From Phocoena phocoena (lineage: Eukaryota > Chordata > Mammalia > Artiodactyla > Phocoenidae), in the NCBI RefSeq assembly GCF_963924675.1, contig NC_089220.1, positions 166,146,761 through 166,210,760 on the forward strand: DNA of 64,000 bases. The letters are read 5' to 3'. Position 1 is the first letter of the stretch. Each line of letters starts with the position of its first letter. Under the pieces are notes generated by a model. It was not told the DNA's origin, ran no database searches, and saw only the letters and a list, made by a program, of their open reading frames with translations. Of this stretch, positions 1 through 11,314 are shown piece after piece. Made by a program: the position numbers and the translations under genes.

Positions 1-7
1 CCTAACA

Positions 8-122
8 GTCCCCCTTTACAATGAGGAAACTAAAGCTTAGAAAAGTTAAGTGCCTTATTGAGAGGTCTCAAAAGTTGGAGAGTTGCAACCCAAACTCAGG
101 GTCCTCTCTCCCCTGCTCTCTC
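8..122 (+). repeat. MIR SINE fragment
   Basis: The core ATGAGGAAACT is followed by AAAGTTAAGTGCCTTATTG and then a CCCAAACTCAGGGTC segment. This follows the 3' half of the MIR consensus (gaggaaactgag, gttaagtaacttgcccaagg, aacccagg). It is a diverged ancient tRNA-derived SINE with no coding capacity. Confidence 0.75.
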
Positions 123-504
123 CTGTCCTAAACAATAACGTATAATAAAAGCCTGTTCTCCTTATTATGCTAAGAGAATACTAGAAAAGAGGTAGAGAGA
201 CTTGAAATCTCGTGAGTTCAGAAATTTTTAATAGGATGCTATCATACTCTCAGATATAATAAGTTGAAACTACTATTTAAAAATTGATAGTAAAAATACT
301 ATTTAAAGGAGATTCAGATGTAAAGGACTATTTCAGATGTAAAGGAGGGTCAAGGGAAGAAGCATTATTTAGGGAAGAATTTGGCCCAAGGAATTGAACT
401 GGGCCTTGGGGTTTGGAGACTGGCTACTATTAGAGAGGAAGCCCAGATGGAGCGGTCCTCTGGGGACCCTGAGAAGTCATGCCACCTGCAGAAGGGACGT
501 TTGC
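123..504. other. No gene; AT-rich spacer with a small tandem duplication
   Basis: There is no recognised repeat or credible coding frame here. TTCAGATGTAAAGGA occurs at 313-327 and again at 332-346, a 19-bp-period duplication. CTATTTAAA also recurs near 274 and 299, suggesting local replication slippage. Confidence 0.5.
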
Positions 505-603
505 TTTTTTTTTTTTTTTTTTTTTTTTTTGGGCCGTGCCATGCAGCTTGTGTGATTTTAGTTCCCCAACCAGGGATAGAACCCAGACCGCCAGGGAATT
601 CCC
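505..603 (-). repeat. tRNA-Glu-derived SINE (monomer, CHR-2-like), internally deleted
   Basis: A run of 26 T (505-530) is followed by GGGCCGTGCC, GTTCCCCAACCAGGGATAGA and CCAGGGAATTCCC. This is the reverse complement of a cetartiodactyl tRNA-Glu SINE: CCCTGG head, GGTTC B-box region, GGGGAACTAA, CGGCC, poly-A. About 45 bp between the head and the B box is missing compared with the copies at 56304 and 60806. Confidence 0.85.
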
Positions 604-2389
604 TATGCAGATTTAACATATTAGACTAGCAACTTTCTAGGATTCTCCCCAGCAAAAGCCAAATCTATTTACTTTGAATGAGCTACTTTTCTCTCCTGTG
701 AGAATCTTCACATTGGACATTCACCAGCAATGCCAATGTGTGGGCAAGTTCCTGAGCTCTAACATTGGTGTTTCCTACGACTAGCTGAGTGACCCTCTCT
801 GAACCCCAGTTTTCTCGAGTAGGATGCAGGGCACAGTAGATCGTTGGTTTCTAAGTTTCCTTCCATGGCTTTCTTATTCCATGAGAGTGTGGTCAGTGCC
901 ATGGCACTTGGGGTCCTCTTGCCTGTGGAACACACTGGAGGGCTATGTTAACCCCCTTCATCCCTCCTTTGATGGACTGATTCAGGAAAGGATTTGTTAT
1001 GTCCATTATGTGCAGGGATTGTGGGAAAAGACACCTGTGAAAGAGGCATGAGTAAAGAAAACAAATACTGAAAGGCAGAGAAGAGGAGATGTCCTGGGAT
1101 GTGTAACTGTGAGGTTTGGAATAGAGACAGAGTGTAGGGGCAATGGGAGAGCAGCAGTCACTTACACCCCCAAGGAGGGCATGTGAATTTATCGTAGGTC
1201 CATGAGGCAACTCTGAGCACCGGAGCTGGGTTTGGGCACTTCCTGTCCACACCATTAAGCTCTCCTGATCCGCTGTTTATCAAATGACCACCTCTTATCA
1301 TTTTCTCTCTGTATGAGGAGGATAACCCTCTCCTTTTCCCATAGAAAATAAATGGCATAATACCATTTTCCCCTTCGTGGTATCATATTGTCATTAAAAG
1401 GAAATAAGGTAAGCCTATTTAAATGCAAATAAGGTATCTGATTATTCCTATCCCTTTGAAATACTGAAACAGGCTTCCTGTAAAAGATCTGTGGTTGCTC
1501 TTGGATAAGAGATGACCCGTTCCTTGATAGAACATTTTCTTGCACCCAGATTGATCTTTTGCAAAGGGGAGTGCCACTCCTGACACTGTTCATAGATAAC
1601 TTCTGGGATGGTGGCACACCTCACATCTACATCCTTAGCACCCACAGACGTGGCCCCGACGTCTATAGTAATATTCGCATCCCCAATGCCAGACTATAGG
1701 TAACACTACTGAGATGAAACACTGATATAACAGATAATCTCTTCTGAAAATTTAGAATTGGATCTGAGAGATGATAGGAAGTTTCTGTTGCTACTTAGAC
1801 CAAAATATCCTGGCACATCCAAGTCTGGCCCAGTGCATAGAGAATCAGAGAAAAACAGTTTACAGGGAGAAAAAAAAATAAAGAGACGTGCAGAGAGACA
1901 GATGCAAGAGGCAGAGACAGATGAGACTGCTGAGTCCAGACTCTCCTGAGGTCCTTCTGTGCATCTCTGTGTCTTCTATGAAGTGTTGCCGCATCCTTTA
2001 AATCTTTTCGCTTAAGCTAGCGTCAGTGGGTTTCTGTTGCATATAACCAAAGGATCCCTAATTAAGTATCTGGATTCCAAGGCCTTTTCTACCTTTCTTA
2101 TTTTTTTTTAAGGTTTCTTGTAGGTGTGTCAGTTCTGGCTAGCAGGGTGAGAGATGAAAACAGGCTCATTGTACTGGTATTGGCTATTGGCTGTGCAGGC
2201 TTTTTCAAACTCTGATGATACTCTAAGCTGTTTGGTTGTTCATCCAGTGCTCCTGGGTCAGTGTTTGTCCTTGGTTTTATTAAAAAGGATGGAGGAATAA
2301 GCAGGGATACTCTGTCCTTGGCATGACTAGCATTGCTCAGTGGCACATCTGTTTTCCTAAGTCATTAATGGGTCCTTACGGAAGCAGCC
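604..2389. other. No gene recognised; one weak MIR
   Basis: The stretch is non-repetitive in appearance. Around 775-835 CTAGCTGAGTGACC and CTCTCTGAACCCCAGTTTTCT resemble the centre of MIR with an internal deletion (weak). The 120-codon frames near 893-1255 and 1255-1617 on the minus strand have mixed composition and no recognisable domain, so I treat them as chance. Confidence 0.5.
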
Positions 2390-2710
2390 AATCCTTCCTC
2401 AAGCATTAGGTCAGCAATCCTGATTAGAGTCGCATCAACCACCCGTGAAACTAGAAGCTTCCCTGTGATTTATTGTTACAATAAAACCTCACTAATTAAT
2501 CATAATTAGGAGGAAAAGCCCATCTCAATTTTAAGGTTCTGAAAGAAACAACATTTTAATTTCTTCCAACTTTACATAGTGATTTAAATTAGGTTAACCA
2601 AGCATATTTGACTTAACGTATACATAAAAATTATTTCTAGATAGCACATCGACTTTATATGTGCATTTTGGGTATGTAAATGGTCTTTAAGGAACAGATT
2701 GTTTTTCCAG
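2390..2710. promoter_or_regulatory. Candidate conserved noncoding element (inference only)
   Basis: The block is AT-rich, not low-complexity, and carries no recognised repeat. It contains closely spaced homeodomain-like words (ACTAATTAATCATAATTAGG at 2490-2509, then TTTAAATTAGG) and GATTTATTGTTACAATAAAACC. Such composition is common in developmental enhancers. Conservation cannot be seen from one sequence, so this is a hypothesis. Confidence 0.2.
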
Positions 2711-4236
2711 GCAATTTAAATATTCTACTTACACTTTTCGAGTATTAACATTTCAGCAAGTGCTTTTTCCCATTGAAAGCACAATGGCTAACTTAATCTT
2801 AACACGACATGCAGAGAGACAGATGAGAGAGAGACAGATTACTTTTAAAATAATCTGTCAAAATTATTTTTAAACAAGTAGGTCCTGAACTGTAGAGATT
2901 ATTGTTATTTTTGGATCAATATGACAATGATTAGGGTAACAAATGGGTTGAGTTCGTGTCATGAAAGCCTGTTTGAAAGCTTTTCTATCTTTTTCACAGG
3001 GGTTTACATCACAGTCAAGAATAAAGCTGATTTATTTAAGTCTAGTGGGATGATTGTGTTGTGGATGTGCTGAAAATTGTTTCTCATTTGATAACTCTGT
3101 GATCTTTACACTATGGTTCCAATTTACAGAGAGACAAGGGTACATGCAAAAAAGCCTGGGACAGAATGTTTGGTGCCCCGTATCATTTCCCCTGATTGTT
3201 TATTTGCTTTTATGAAGTCTAAAGAAAATGAGCTAGGAGGCCAAAACTGATGCTGTGAATAGAGCTATCTTAAAAGCTCTGCTGATTTCAAGCATGCAGG
3301 AATGTCTCTATAGGACACCTGATGTGTGCTGCATTGGGCTGTCATGGCCCAGAGTTTTTATTTTCTGTTTGGGAAACAGATAAAAGCTGGGACGAGGGAG
3401 CTGGACACAGCATTTGGATTGACCCTGGGACCACATTTGCTGCGGAGTCCAGAGGACCTGACTTGTGCTGGCTGTTCCCCTCCTGCCGGTGCCCCCCCTC
3501 CCCCTCTCCCCCCCTCCTCTTCCTTCCTGTTACATTGGACACTCTCAGCTTCCTGCCTCACTTTTCACCTGAGCCCATAAAATTATCTGCACAGTCTAGT
3601 AGGTTGATGCATGCTTGAAAACTAAGGCAGGGTTTTAGAACTCCTTGGAAACTGCCTACATGCTGGCGTTCCTTCCCCTAGGACGAGAAGCTGCAGCCTA
3701 GCCCCGTTGGGCCCAAGAAGAGCATCTTCCGACTTCACAGGGTCAGGTATGCTAGAGGTGTACCCCCTTGGCAGATCTCCCCGGCAGCTAAAGACAGGGC
3801 TAAACACGGCATTAACGTTGCCAGAGTTAGTACAGGAAGATGAAAAGAAGCTTTCTGGCATTGAAAGCCATGGGGCTTTGTCCCCACTTGCCTCTGGACA
3901 GGAATGACTGAGGAGAGCGGATAACTTATCCTCCAAGGAATTTACTATGCTCGCCCAGGGTACCAGCTTCCGTCCCAGTTTTGGGGGGCTTCAACATTTT
4001 TGAGTATGTCTGTCATTTGTTTGCCACCTTTACTTCCTTTTTACAACTTTTTACTTTATAAAAATAAAGCATGTGTGAGATACCACGATCGAATTTTCCT
4101 AAAGGGGGACAGGAGGGAAGCAGGGCCTATGGCATGAGCACAGCCTTCCTTCCAGGGCCATACTGCGGTCTCTCTCCCTGCTTTCCTCCAGTCGTGGTTT
4201 CCTGATCACAGCGGGCACCTGGCCTAGAGGACGTTG
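2711..4236. other. No gene recognised; pyrimidine tract at 3487-3530
   Basis: I see no repeat family or exon-like structure. A C/T-rich tract (3487-3530) lies within a moderately GC-rich block (3370-3560). The frames read through it give only proline/serine-rich low-complexity peptides, best explained by the tract itself. A second GC-balanced block (3640-3960) has no recognisable product. Confidence 0.5.
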
Positions 4237-4405
4237 CTGGTACAGAGCACCTGAGCATCACCCTGGCTGGGCTCTAATCCAGACCCTACTATTTGCTATT
4301 TACATAACCTCTGGCAGACTCCTTAGACCCTCCAGGCCTTGGTTTTATGAAAAATACAACTGAATGATATAAGAGGATGTGCTCAATGATCGCTAGTTAG
4401 CTTCA
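4237..4405 (+). repeat. MIR SINE
   Basis: The order of motifs follows MIR: GGGCTCTAATCCAGACCCTACTA, then ATAACCTCTGGCAGACTCCTTAGACC, then CCTCCAGGCCTTGGTTTTATG, then a tail with GATGTGCTCAATGA. These align with gttctagtccc, cttgggcaagtcactta, ctctgggcctcagtttcctc and the 3' tail. It is heavily diverged. Confidence 0.7.
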
Positions 4406-4919
4406 TGACGTAAGAGTTAGGGTAATAGATGGGCCTTCGTATATCCTGGGGGAGAATTGGTCTCCACATCTTCCCAAGCACCTCGACGCTGTAGAGGAAT
4501 AGCACTTTACGTTTCCGAGTACTTGGACAGACATCTCAATATTTTGTTCATCGACTTAATTAAATTATGTTTGCTTAATTGGTGAGGTGATAAAGCAGAT
4601 TTAAAGCCAAATGTAAATCTAAAATTACATCATTAAGAAATTGCAACTAGTTCCATAGAGGGGAAGGGGGAGGAGGGAGCTGAGGCCGCCCTGGGTTTCA
4701 GCCTCAAGTGCTGAGTGATGACAGCTCTGTTCACCGAGGATCGCAGGGTGAGGGGTGGCGCCACAAACAGGTTGTTGATCATCAGTCTATCTGAAGACCT
4801 GTTGAATTTCAGGTGCCCCGGGAACATCTAGGGGAGATGTCCAGTTAGAGGCTGGACCTCGGGAGAGAAACCTAAGAGCTAACACGTTATAGTCACTAAT
4901 GGTTTAGTCTTCGCACCTG
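4406..4919. other. No gene recognised
   Basis: The stretch holds an AT-rich patch (4550-4640, with TTAATTAAATTATG) followed by a purine-rich stretch. No repeat or coding signal is recognised. Confidence 0.45.
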
Positions 4920-5315
4920 CCTTCTTCCTGTCCAGAACACTCTCTTCGGGGAATCGCCACAGTTGGCTTTCTGTCTCCTTCAGATCTTTGCTCAACACGT
5001 CGTCCTTGCAGTCCGAGCCTTCCGGGCACCCAGTTTTAATGGGCAAGTGTTTTCCACCCAAGCACTCCCTGTCCACCTTCTCTGCATCATATTTCCCCCA
5101 TAATATGTAGCATTATCTAAACTACTATACATTTTCCTTATTTTTACTTAATTATCTCGCTTACAATATTCTATTTATTGGAATGTAAGCTCCATGCAGG
5201 CAGGGATTTTTGTCTGCTTTGCTTACTTCTGTATCTGCAGCAGCTAGCAGGGGGCCTGGGACATATAAGCCGTCAATAGATAGTTGAGTAAGAGAACGAG
5301 CCCTTCCTGTGTGCC
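4920..5315 (+). repeat. L2 LINE, 3' end
   Basis: CTCCTTCAGATCTTTGCTCAACA is followed by the 3' UTR sequence ATTTATTGGAATGTAAGCTCC, ATGCAGGCAGGGATTTTTGTC, GCAGCAGCTAGCAGGGGGCCTGGGACATA and GTCAATAGATAG. This is the standard L2 3' end in sense orientation (aatgtaagctccatgagggcaggg, cacagtgcctggcacatagta). It is truncated at its 5' end, and the terminal TGAATGAA repeats are eroded. Confidence 0.85.
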
Positions 5316-6379
5316 TGCCAGTAAATGCTTCGTATGTACTCTCTCCATCTCGGGGAGAGAAGTTTAGGAGCTACAGCTTTAGAGTTAGTAATGAGAGCCA
5401 TGAAAATGAATGAGATCTGCAGAGAGAAGAGGACCTGGAACAGAAAAATAAAGAACGTCATCCTTTCAGAGACAGGCAGATGTGGAAGTGGACTACACAC
5501 AGGAACCCAAGAAAAGTCACTCAGAGAGCAGGAGACAAACCAAGCTGCTGTTTTGCTGTCAGACCAACTGGGGGACCATTTCAAGAGGGAGGAAGCACCT
5601 GCAGGTGTTGGATGCTGCAGAGAGGTCGGCTTAGACAAGGCACAAGAAGTGATTACGAGAGGTGAACCTATAGAGCGTCCCCAGCTTGTCCGCTGCATCT
5701 GATCAGATTCCTACTGACAAACCTCTTACCAAAATGGGCGGAGTTGTTTTTACTATCTCCTCTGACAAAGCATACTGCAAGGATATAAATGGCAGAGTTT
5801 ACTTTTAAGCAAAATGTAGGTAATGATATATAGTTCAGTGGTTCCTAGACTGTGGAATATCAAGAGCTACAAACATTTGAGAAAAAAAAAATGGGTCACT
5901 GAAATGTTAGATTGCCTTGCCAATCATCTCGTTATTCTGCTCAATGCATATCGGGCAGCCTGACCACAGGGAAGGAATAAATTCAGAATCATTTAGGAGA
6001 CATGACACCCAGACAACAAGATCATCTCTGTTGGCTTGGCTTCTGGTCCTCAGTGTAAGTCAGAAATCCTTTTGGGAAAAGGGTATGACTTCCGGTCCTT
6101 TGCCACCAACAACTCACCCTATCGCGGGTGCTCTCATTTGCTCTGCTGCTTCCTTTGCCTTTGCCTTAACTCACATCTGTGAAATTCTGGATTGAATCAG
6201 AGAAAACAGTGGTTCCTAGAGGTGCCAAGGAGTAGCCTGTGAAGTCTTTAGCACCTTTGACCAGTAATCTCCATCAGTCTCCCCACCCCACAAATAAATA
6301 CATAGCCATGTAATCTCAGTTTTTAAGTGTATTCGTTATGTCACTTGAAGGCTAGACCCTGGCTGCCCTCAGTGTCCTC

Positions 6380-6381
<2 letters not shown>
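5316..6381. other. No gene recognised; possibly an old unassigned repeat
   Basis: A purine-rich block (5340-5690) keeps a 125-codon plus-strand frame open. It includes GATGCTGCAGAGAGGTCGGC, a phrase I associate with an ancient mammalian interspersed repeat but cannot name. The peptide shows no domain I recognise. The remainder, to 6381, is featureless. Confidence 0.4.
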
Positions 6382-6424
<43 letters not shown>

Positions 6425-6489
6425 CTCTCTCTCTCTCTCTCTCCCTGTCACGCACATACACACACACACACATACACACACACACACAC
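6382..6489. repeat. Compound microsatellite (AC)n(CT)n...(CA)n
   Basis: A pure AC tract at 6382-6420 passes directly into CT (6421-6443), then a short spacer (CCTGTCACGCACATA) and an interrupted CA tract to 6489. The HTHTHT/SLSLS peptide that can be read here is an artefact of the repeat. Confidence 0.97.
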
Positions 6490-7925
6490 CCCTAGCACTG
6501 GGCAGGTGAGATTCTATGTGATGTGGTGGTCTGATGCTGGTTGTTAATAGAGTGAGGCTTTAAAAGGAGGAGAAAACTGAAAACAGGGCGGAAGTAACTC
6601 CAAAAAAGAGCCTTGACAGAGGAGGCTTTTTTCCAGAGGCTTTTGGCAGTTGAGCAAATTAGTCATTCCTTTTGCTTCTGACAGTATTTCAAACCAGTAT
6701 AGCCTCCCTCATTTTTGGAGAGTACACATACTCTTTCGTTATCAGATTGACATTAGCCAGAATATTTTAATGTCAACAAAGACACGTGAATGATTGTTCC
6801 CCTAATTATTTCTTATTTCCCCTTTGGAAGTTTCCATGTGTACAAGATTTTAAATAAGGAGTATGTCCAAATTAATTTTTTTTTTTTTTGGTTCTTGTAA
6901 GAATCCTGAATTTTATCAAGGATGCAGTTTAAGTGAACTTGGAATAAAGCTTTAGTTTCATATTTTCTGGCTAATGTTCCATAAATGTCGTAACTTTGCC
7001 GTTTAATGGGGAATGTGTTTTTTTATATAATAGATGCACCAAACATTAATGGAGGGAAGAGAGGGAGTGACTGAGAAATGCCATCTCAAGCTCAAGAACA
7101 TCAAAATTAGCAATAAAAATAGAAGTTTCTTATCACCAGGAATGGGAGGAAAACAGTCACAGACATTGAAACAGATACAGCCCAGTCCGTGCTCCCAGTT
7201 TCCCATGAGTCCCTCATGGGGTGACTTTGACCCAGCAGTTCAACTGTCTCATGCCTGTATTTCCTTCATCTGTTCATCGAGGACTAATTGCCTAAAAGAC
7301 ACGGAGGTTTCCAGCTGGTGCAGGGGGGTTTTACAATGCTTCCATAACATGGACCTAGGTCACCCCACTGTCCTCTAAGGCCCTGGATAGGGGCACTCAT
7401 CTAATCTGGAGATTCATGCATGATATCTGTGGTCTCCAAACTCAGCAAATCCATTAATCCTTAACTGAAAGCCACTCTGCAGGAGAAGTTTTAATACCAT
7501 CCGTGACTAACGGCGGCAGAAGAAACGGTCTGATTTATCTGGAAGTATGAATCCTAGAAAAGCTTTAAGAAATGTAGTTTTATTACTCTGACAGATTGAT
7601 AGTAACTAGGATCAGGTTAAATCTGGCCTAATGGCAATTCTTTAACAAACACTGAGACAAATTTTTAAGAGTCGTCTGTTTTTAATGTGTTTTCTTTGTG
7701 TGCTTCTAAAGGCACCTCTAAAGTGGGGGTCCTTGAAAATTACGGTCCTACATAATTTGCGCATTCTTCTATGACTATATTTATGTTACTCTTTGGCTTA
7801 GTAAGTATTTATTTCAGTGTTAAATTTTACATACTTTCCAAATGAGTCTCAAATTGTTAACTAAAGGGGTCCAAATATATGAAGTTTTATTATTGTGATA
7901 GTTATCTTTTAGCCCAGATTTTCTC
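6490..7925. other. No gene recognised
   Basis: Mixed AT-rich sequence with no recognised repeat family. A T-run at about 6878-6889 has no SINE or LINE body attached. The 114-codon plus-strand frame at 7034-7378 has no domain or codon character that I can support. Confidence 0.5.
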
Positions 7926-8000
7926 TGCTCGTGCAGTGCTTGGCAAACATAATAAATGTTTGAATAAATGAATTAGTGAATAAATGAATGAATGGCAAAA
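7926..8000 (+). repeat. L2-like 3' terminus with ATGAATGA repeats
   Basis: GCAGTGCTTGGCAAACATAAT, then AAATGTTTGAATAAATGAAT, then repeated AATGAATGAATGG match the L2 3' end (cagtgcctggcacatagta, aataaatgtttgttgaatgaatg). It is short and diverged. Confidence 0.6.
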
Positions 8001-8119
8001 GGCCATAGATTTAACCCTTATACCCCTTAGTTGGTTTCACGTTATTCCATTCTGCAGAGACGAATCCTAATTCTGACCATCTATTTAGTGCCATCTGCAA
8101 AGTCCATTTGTATAATCTA
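8001..8119. other. Spacer, nothing recognised
   Basis: Short non-repetitive interval between the L2 terminus and the MLT1 LTR. Confidence 0.5.
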
Positions 8120-8481
8120 GGCTTAGTTCAGGCTGCTATAAGAAAGTACCATATATTGGGTGGCTTATAAACAACAGAAATTTATTTATCACAGCCGTGA
8201 AGGGTGGAAGTTCAAGATCAGAGTGCAGCATGGTCAGGTTCTCATGAGAGCCTGCTTTCTGGTTCACAGATGGCCATCTTCTCACTCCGTCCTCACATGG
8301 AGAAGGGTCAAGGGACCTCTCTGGGGTCCCTTTTATAAGGGCACTAATCCCATTCATGGGGGCTCCACCCTCATGACCTAATAACCTCTCAAAGGCCCCA
8401 ACTTCCTACAGTCATCACATTCAGGATTAGTGTTTCAACATATGAATTTGGGGGTGACCCGAACGTTCAGTCTGTAACAGC
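8120..8481 (-). mobile_element. MLT1 solo LTR (ERVL-MaLR), antisense
   Basis: Reading the minus strand, CTGTTACAGACTGAACGTTC opens a sequence running through CACCCCCAAATTCATATGTTG, CATGAGGGTGGAGCCCCC, GGGATTAGTGCCCTTATAAA, TCACGGCTGTGATAAATAAA and TTATAAGCCACCCAA, ending at CAGCCTGAACTAAG. This is the order of MLT1 LTR landmarks, including the poly-A signal. It is nearly full length (about 360 bp) with no adjacent internal sequence, so it is a solo LTR. The open frames inside it are incidental. Confidence 0.9.
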
Positions 8482-8981
8482 CACAAAGGAGAGCATATTA
8501 CAGCCGTGTGACATGGGGTTTGTTCCATCACAGCAGAGTCTTCTCGCTCATGGTGACAGATCTCAGCACGCTTCACATTTACACATTTAAGAGTAGGAGG
8601 GATTAGTATGCACTTCCTGGATGCACAGGAGTCAGAAAGAGCACATTGTGAGTCATTCCCTCTGTACACCAGACCAAACTGCATCAGGTTACCCGGGGCT
8701 TCCCGGATGGGATGTGAAGGAGCAGGGCATCTGCTGGTTTCCCAAACCATGTGAGTGGACTGTCCGCTATTGACGAGGTAGCCCAAATGTCCCTGCTGTG
8801 GGCTCCCTGGTCCATTCCCATTCCACACCTCCCAGTGGCCCCAAAACTGTGTTGGCATAGGACAAACTTCAAGGATTAGGATGAGAATGGCTTTTCCCTG
8901 AAGAACAGGTTTATGGCTTTGGGACACATGGCTTTGCTTCAGCCAGACTCAAGGAGTCCTTTCCAAACTCACATTCTCCAG
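8482..8981. other. No gene recognised
   Basis: GC-balanced stretch whose minus strand is open for up to 166 codons (8427-8927), starting inside the LTR. The predicted peptide shows no recognisable domain, is rich in Cys/His/Pro and has no homology that I can name. It is most likely a chance frame. Confidence 0.45.
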
Positions 8982-8994
8982 GTCTCTGTATTCT
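8982..8994. repeat. Target-site duplication, left copy
   Basis: GTCTCTGTATTCT here pairs with GTCTCTGTGCTCT at 9621-9633 (11 of 13 identical). The two copies flank the 5'-inverted L1. Confidence 0.75.
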
Positions 8995-9620
8995 TTTTTT
9001 TTTTTTTTAATTGAAGTATAGTTGATTTACAGTGTTGTGTTAATTACTGCTGTACAGCAAAGTGATTCAGTTATACATATATACATATACATATATATAT
9101 ATACATTTTTTAATATTCCTTTCCATTATGGTTTTTCATAGGATATTGAATATAGTTCTCTGTGCTATAGAGTAGGACCTTGTTTATCCATTCTGTATAT
9201 AATAGCTTACATCTGCTCACCCCAACCTCCCACTCCACCCCTCCCCCAAACCCCTCCCCCTTGGCAACCACTGGTCTGTTCTCTATGTCCGTGATTTTGT
9301 TTCATAGATAGGTTCATTTGTGTCATATTTTAGATAATTCAAAAAGATACAGGCACCCCTATGTTCATAGCATTATGAACATAGCAGCACATAGCAGGAG
9401 CACAACAGCCAAGACATGGAAACAACCTAAATGTCCATCGACAGATGAATGGATAAAGAAGACGTGGTACATATATACAATGGAATGTTACTCAGCCATA
9501 AAAAAGAATGAAGTAATGCCATTTGCAGCAACATGGATGGACCTAGAGGTTATCACACTAAGTGAAGGAAGTCAAATAGAGAAAGACAAATACCATACGA
9601 TATCGCTCACATGTGGAAAA
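8995..9620 (-). mobile_element. L1 3' end with 5' inversion (twin priming)
   Basis: From 8995 to about 9335 the sequence is an antisense L1 3' UTR: T-run, TTGAAGTATAGTTGATTTAC, GCTGTACAGCAAAGTGATTC. From about 9336 the orientation flips and sense L1 follows: AATTCAAAAAGATACAGGC, CCAAGACATGGAAACAACC, GAATGTTACTCAGCCATAAA. The frame there encodes the typical ORF2 C-terminus (NEWIKKTWYIYTMECYSAIKK-like). The two halves meet at adjacent points of the L1 consensus (about CACATGTGG | ACAAATGAAC), and a 13-bp duplication flanks the whole. This is a single insertion with an inverted 5' part. Confidence 0.88.
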
Positions 9621-9633
9621 GTCTCTGTGCTCT

Positions 9634-11250
9634 AACGCCTCTTGGCCACTCTGCCTTGCTCTCTGCCTTCTCCACTGGGGACGCCTCGATCACTCACTGA
9701 GATTCAGTCGCTGTAGACACTCTCTTAAACGTGTCTTCTCTAGACTTTCCAAACAGAGCTAAGCTTCCCTTTCCTGTGCTCCACAATGACGCAAATCACA
9801 TTGGATTCTAGTCTCTGCTTTCCAAGGGCATTTGTGACAGGGGTGGGGGGAGCGGTGGAGAGGTAGGAAGAGGGGCTGTGAACGTTTTGAGGGGAGGGTC
9901 TCTCTCTGTAACCCACACCAGACCCCCAGCCCCCAGCATAGAGTGGCTGCTCTCGAGATTCTGGAGTGATTCAAAATCAAGCGACAACTTCCTAATCACA
10001 GAGCTACTTCCTGACATTCTCAGCCCTGCTTTAATGGTGCTAAGTATTTTGGAAGGAATTTCTCAAGGTATACACAAATGTATTTATAGTATGGCAGGCT
10101 TGCAGTATATAAGTGTGGCTGAGAAAATCAAAACAATAACCAAAAGTCATTAAAACACTAGTCACCTGTGTAGATTATTTCGGCATTCACAGCCCAAGTT
10201 GCCATCTGCAGAATTCTTCCCTGGTTATATTAGACTTACGACTGTCTTCAAGCCTTTTCCAAAAAATAAGAGGTTATGTTTCCTGATGTTAAACCCCTCG
10301 TTTTTTCAGGTACATTAAAATGAGATTACTGCTGCAGGTTCTTTTGTACAGAACTATTCCACAAAACGTTTGTTGGTCCCTATGAGTTTTGAAGGCATTA
10401 AGTCAGATATCCAGCAACTAACTGTGTTATTATCAGTCCTGGCTTACAAATTGCTCTGCTCCATGTCACAGTGAGGCTTTATGGAGTCTGAGTGATTGGC
10501 TGGAGTCATTCAAATACCCCCTGAAGGTCTTAAATCCATCACTTCATCCACAATCTACCCAACAACGTGCACCATCATCATTCCGGGTGATAGAATGCTC
10601 TTTTTCTGGATGGGTCATTCTTGTTACACTATTTTCTTTTTAAGGGTAGAAATAGATGAGGAAAAAATATAGCCTGCTTTACTCATTAATGAGTCAGAGG
10701 AAAAGTCACCACCGCTTCGAATTATCAGGGGTCAATGTCAGGGTCCATAACAAGGAAACATGTTTATTTTATCAAGAAGCCTGGCTAAGATGCCAGACTG
10801 TACAAGGTTAGGGGAATTTCCACGATCATGTCACCTGCCCCCAAGTCCTGTACATACCCAGGTCCTGGGACCTGGGGACTGTTTGGTGACTTGGTGGTTA
10901 TTTGTGACACTGAGATCAAATTTTGAATATCAGAAGAGTATTTTTATAGAAAATGAGGCGAAAACATACCTCTGGGGATGAATCTGTAGCTTTTCTTCTT
11001 TTCCTGGCACCTGCTTCATTACTGCTGGACAAGCAAATGTGACAGACTTCCTCCTCCAGAGATGGCGATTGGCTCTTAGAAAAGAGAGGGAGCATGATGT
11101 AATCATGAGGCAGTCCGGTTGGGGTCAAGGGTTTATGTGGTTGGGTCGTCTGAAAGGTCTGACCTTGTCCTCTGCTGTCCCCTGTGAGGTCACTTTAAGG
11201 TCAGAGTAGGGCTTTGAAAGGCTTGTGGCTTTCCTGCTCTCCCAGTAAGA

Positions 11251-11251
<1 letters not shown>
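9634..11251. other. No gene recognised
   Basis: Non-repetitive sequence. The frame at 9878-10153 (+) and its minus-strand counterparts have no recognised product. Nothing resembling splice-flanked exons stands out. Confidence 0.5.

Positions 11252-11311
<60 letters not shown>
11252..11311 (+). repeat. Pure poly-G tract, 60 bases
   Basis: An uninterrupted run of 60 G lies between CCCAGTAAGAC and ACTTTGATTTG. Homopolymer G of this length is very rare in mammalian DNA. It may be an assembly or sequencing artefact, or mask an unresolved G-rich tandem repeat. The poly-proline frame on the minus strand comes from it. Confidence 0.95.

Positions 11312-11314
<3 letters not shown>

Noticed and set aside
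3370..3560. Possible promoter (GATAAAAGCTGGG with a downstream C/T tract).
   Set aside because: No CpG enrichment, no downstream exon, and a TATA-like word alone is common by chance.
5325..5702. 125-codon plus-strand frame.
   Set aside because: A mirror frame of similar length lies on the minus strand, and the text resembles an old interspersed repeat. No domain is recognisable.
6327..6509. Histidine/threonine and serine/leucine repeat peptide.
   Set aside because: Translation of the AC/CT microsatellite.
9318..9635. 105-codon frame with a clear protein-like sequence.
   Set aside because: It is the C-terminal tail of L1 ORF2 within the inverted L1, truncated and without catalytic domains.
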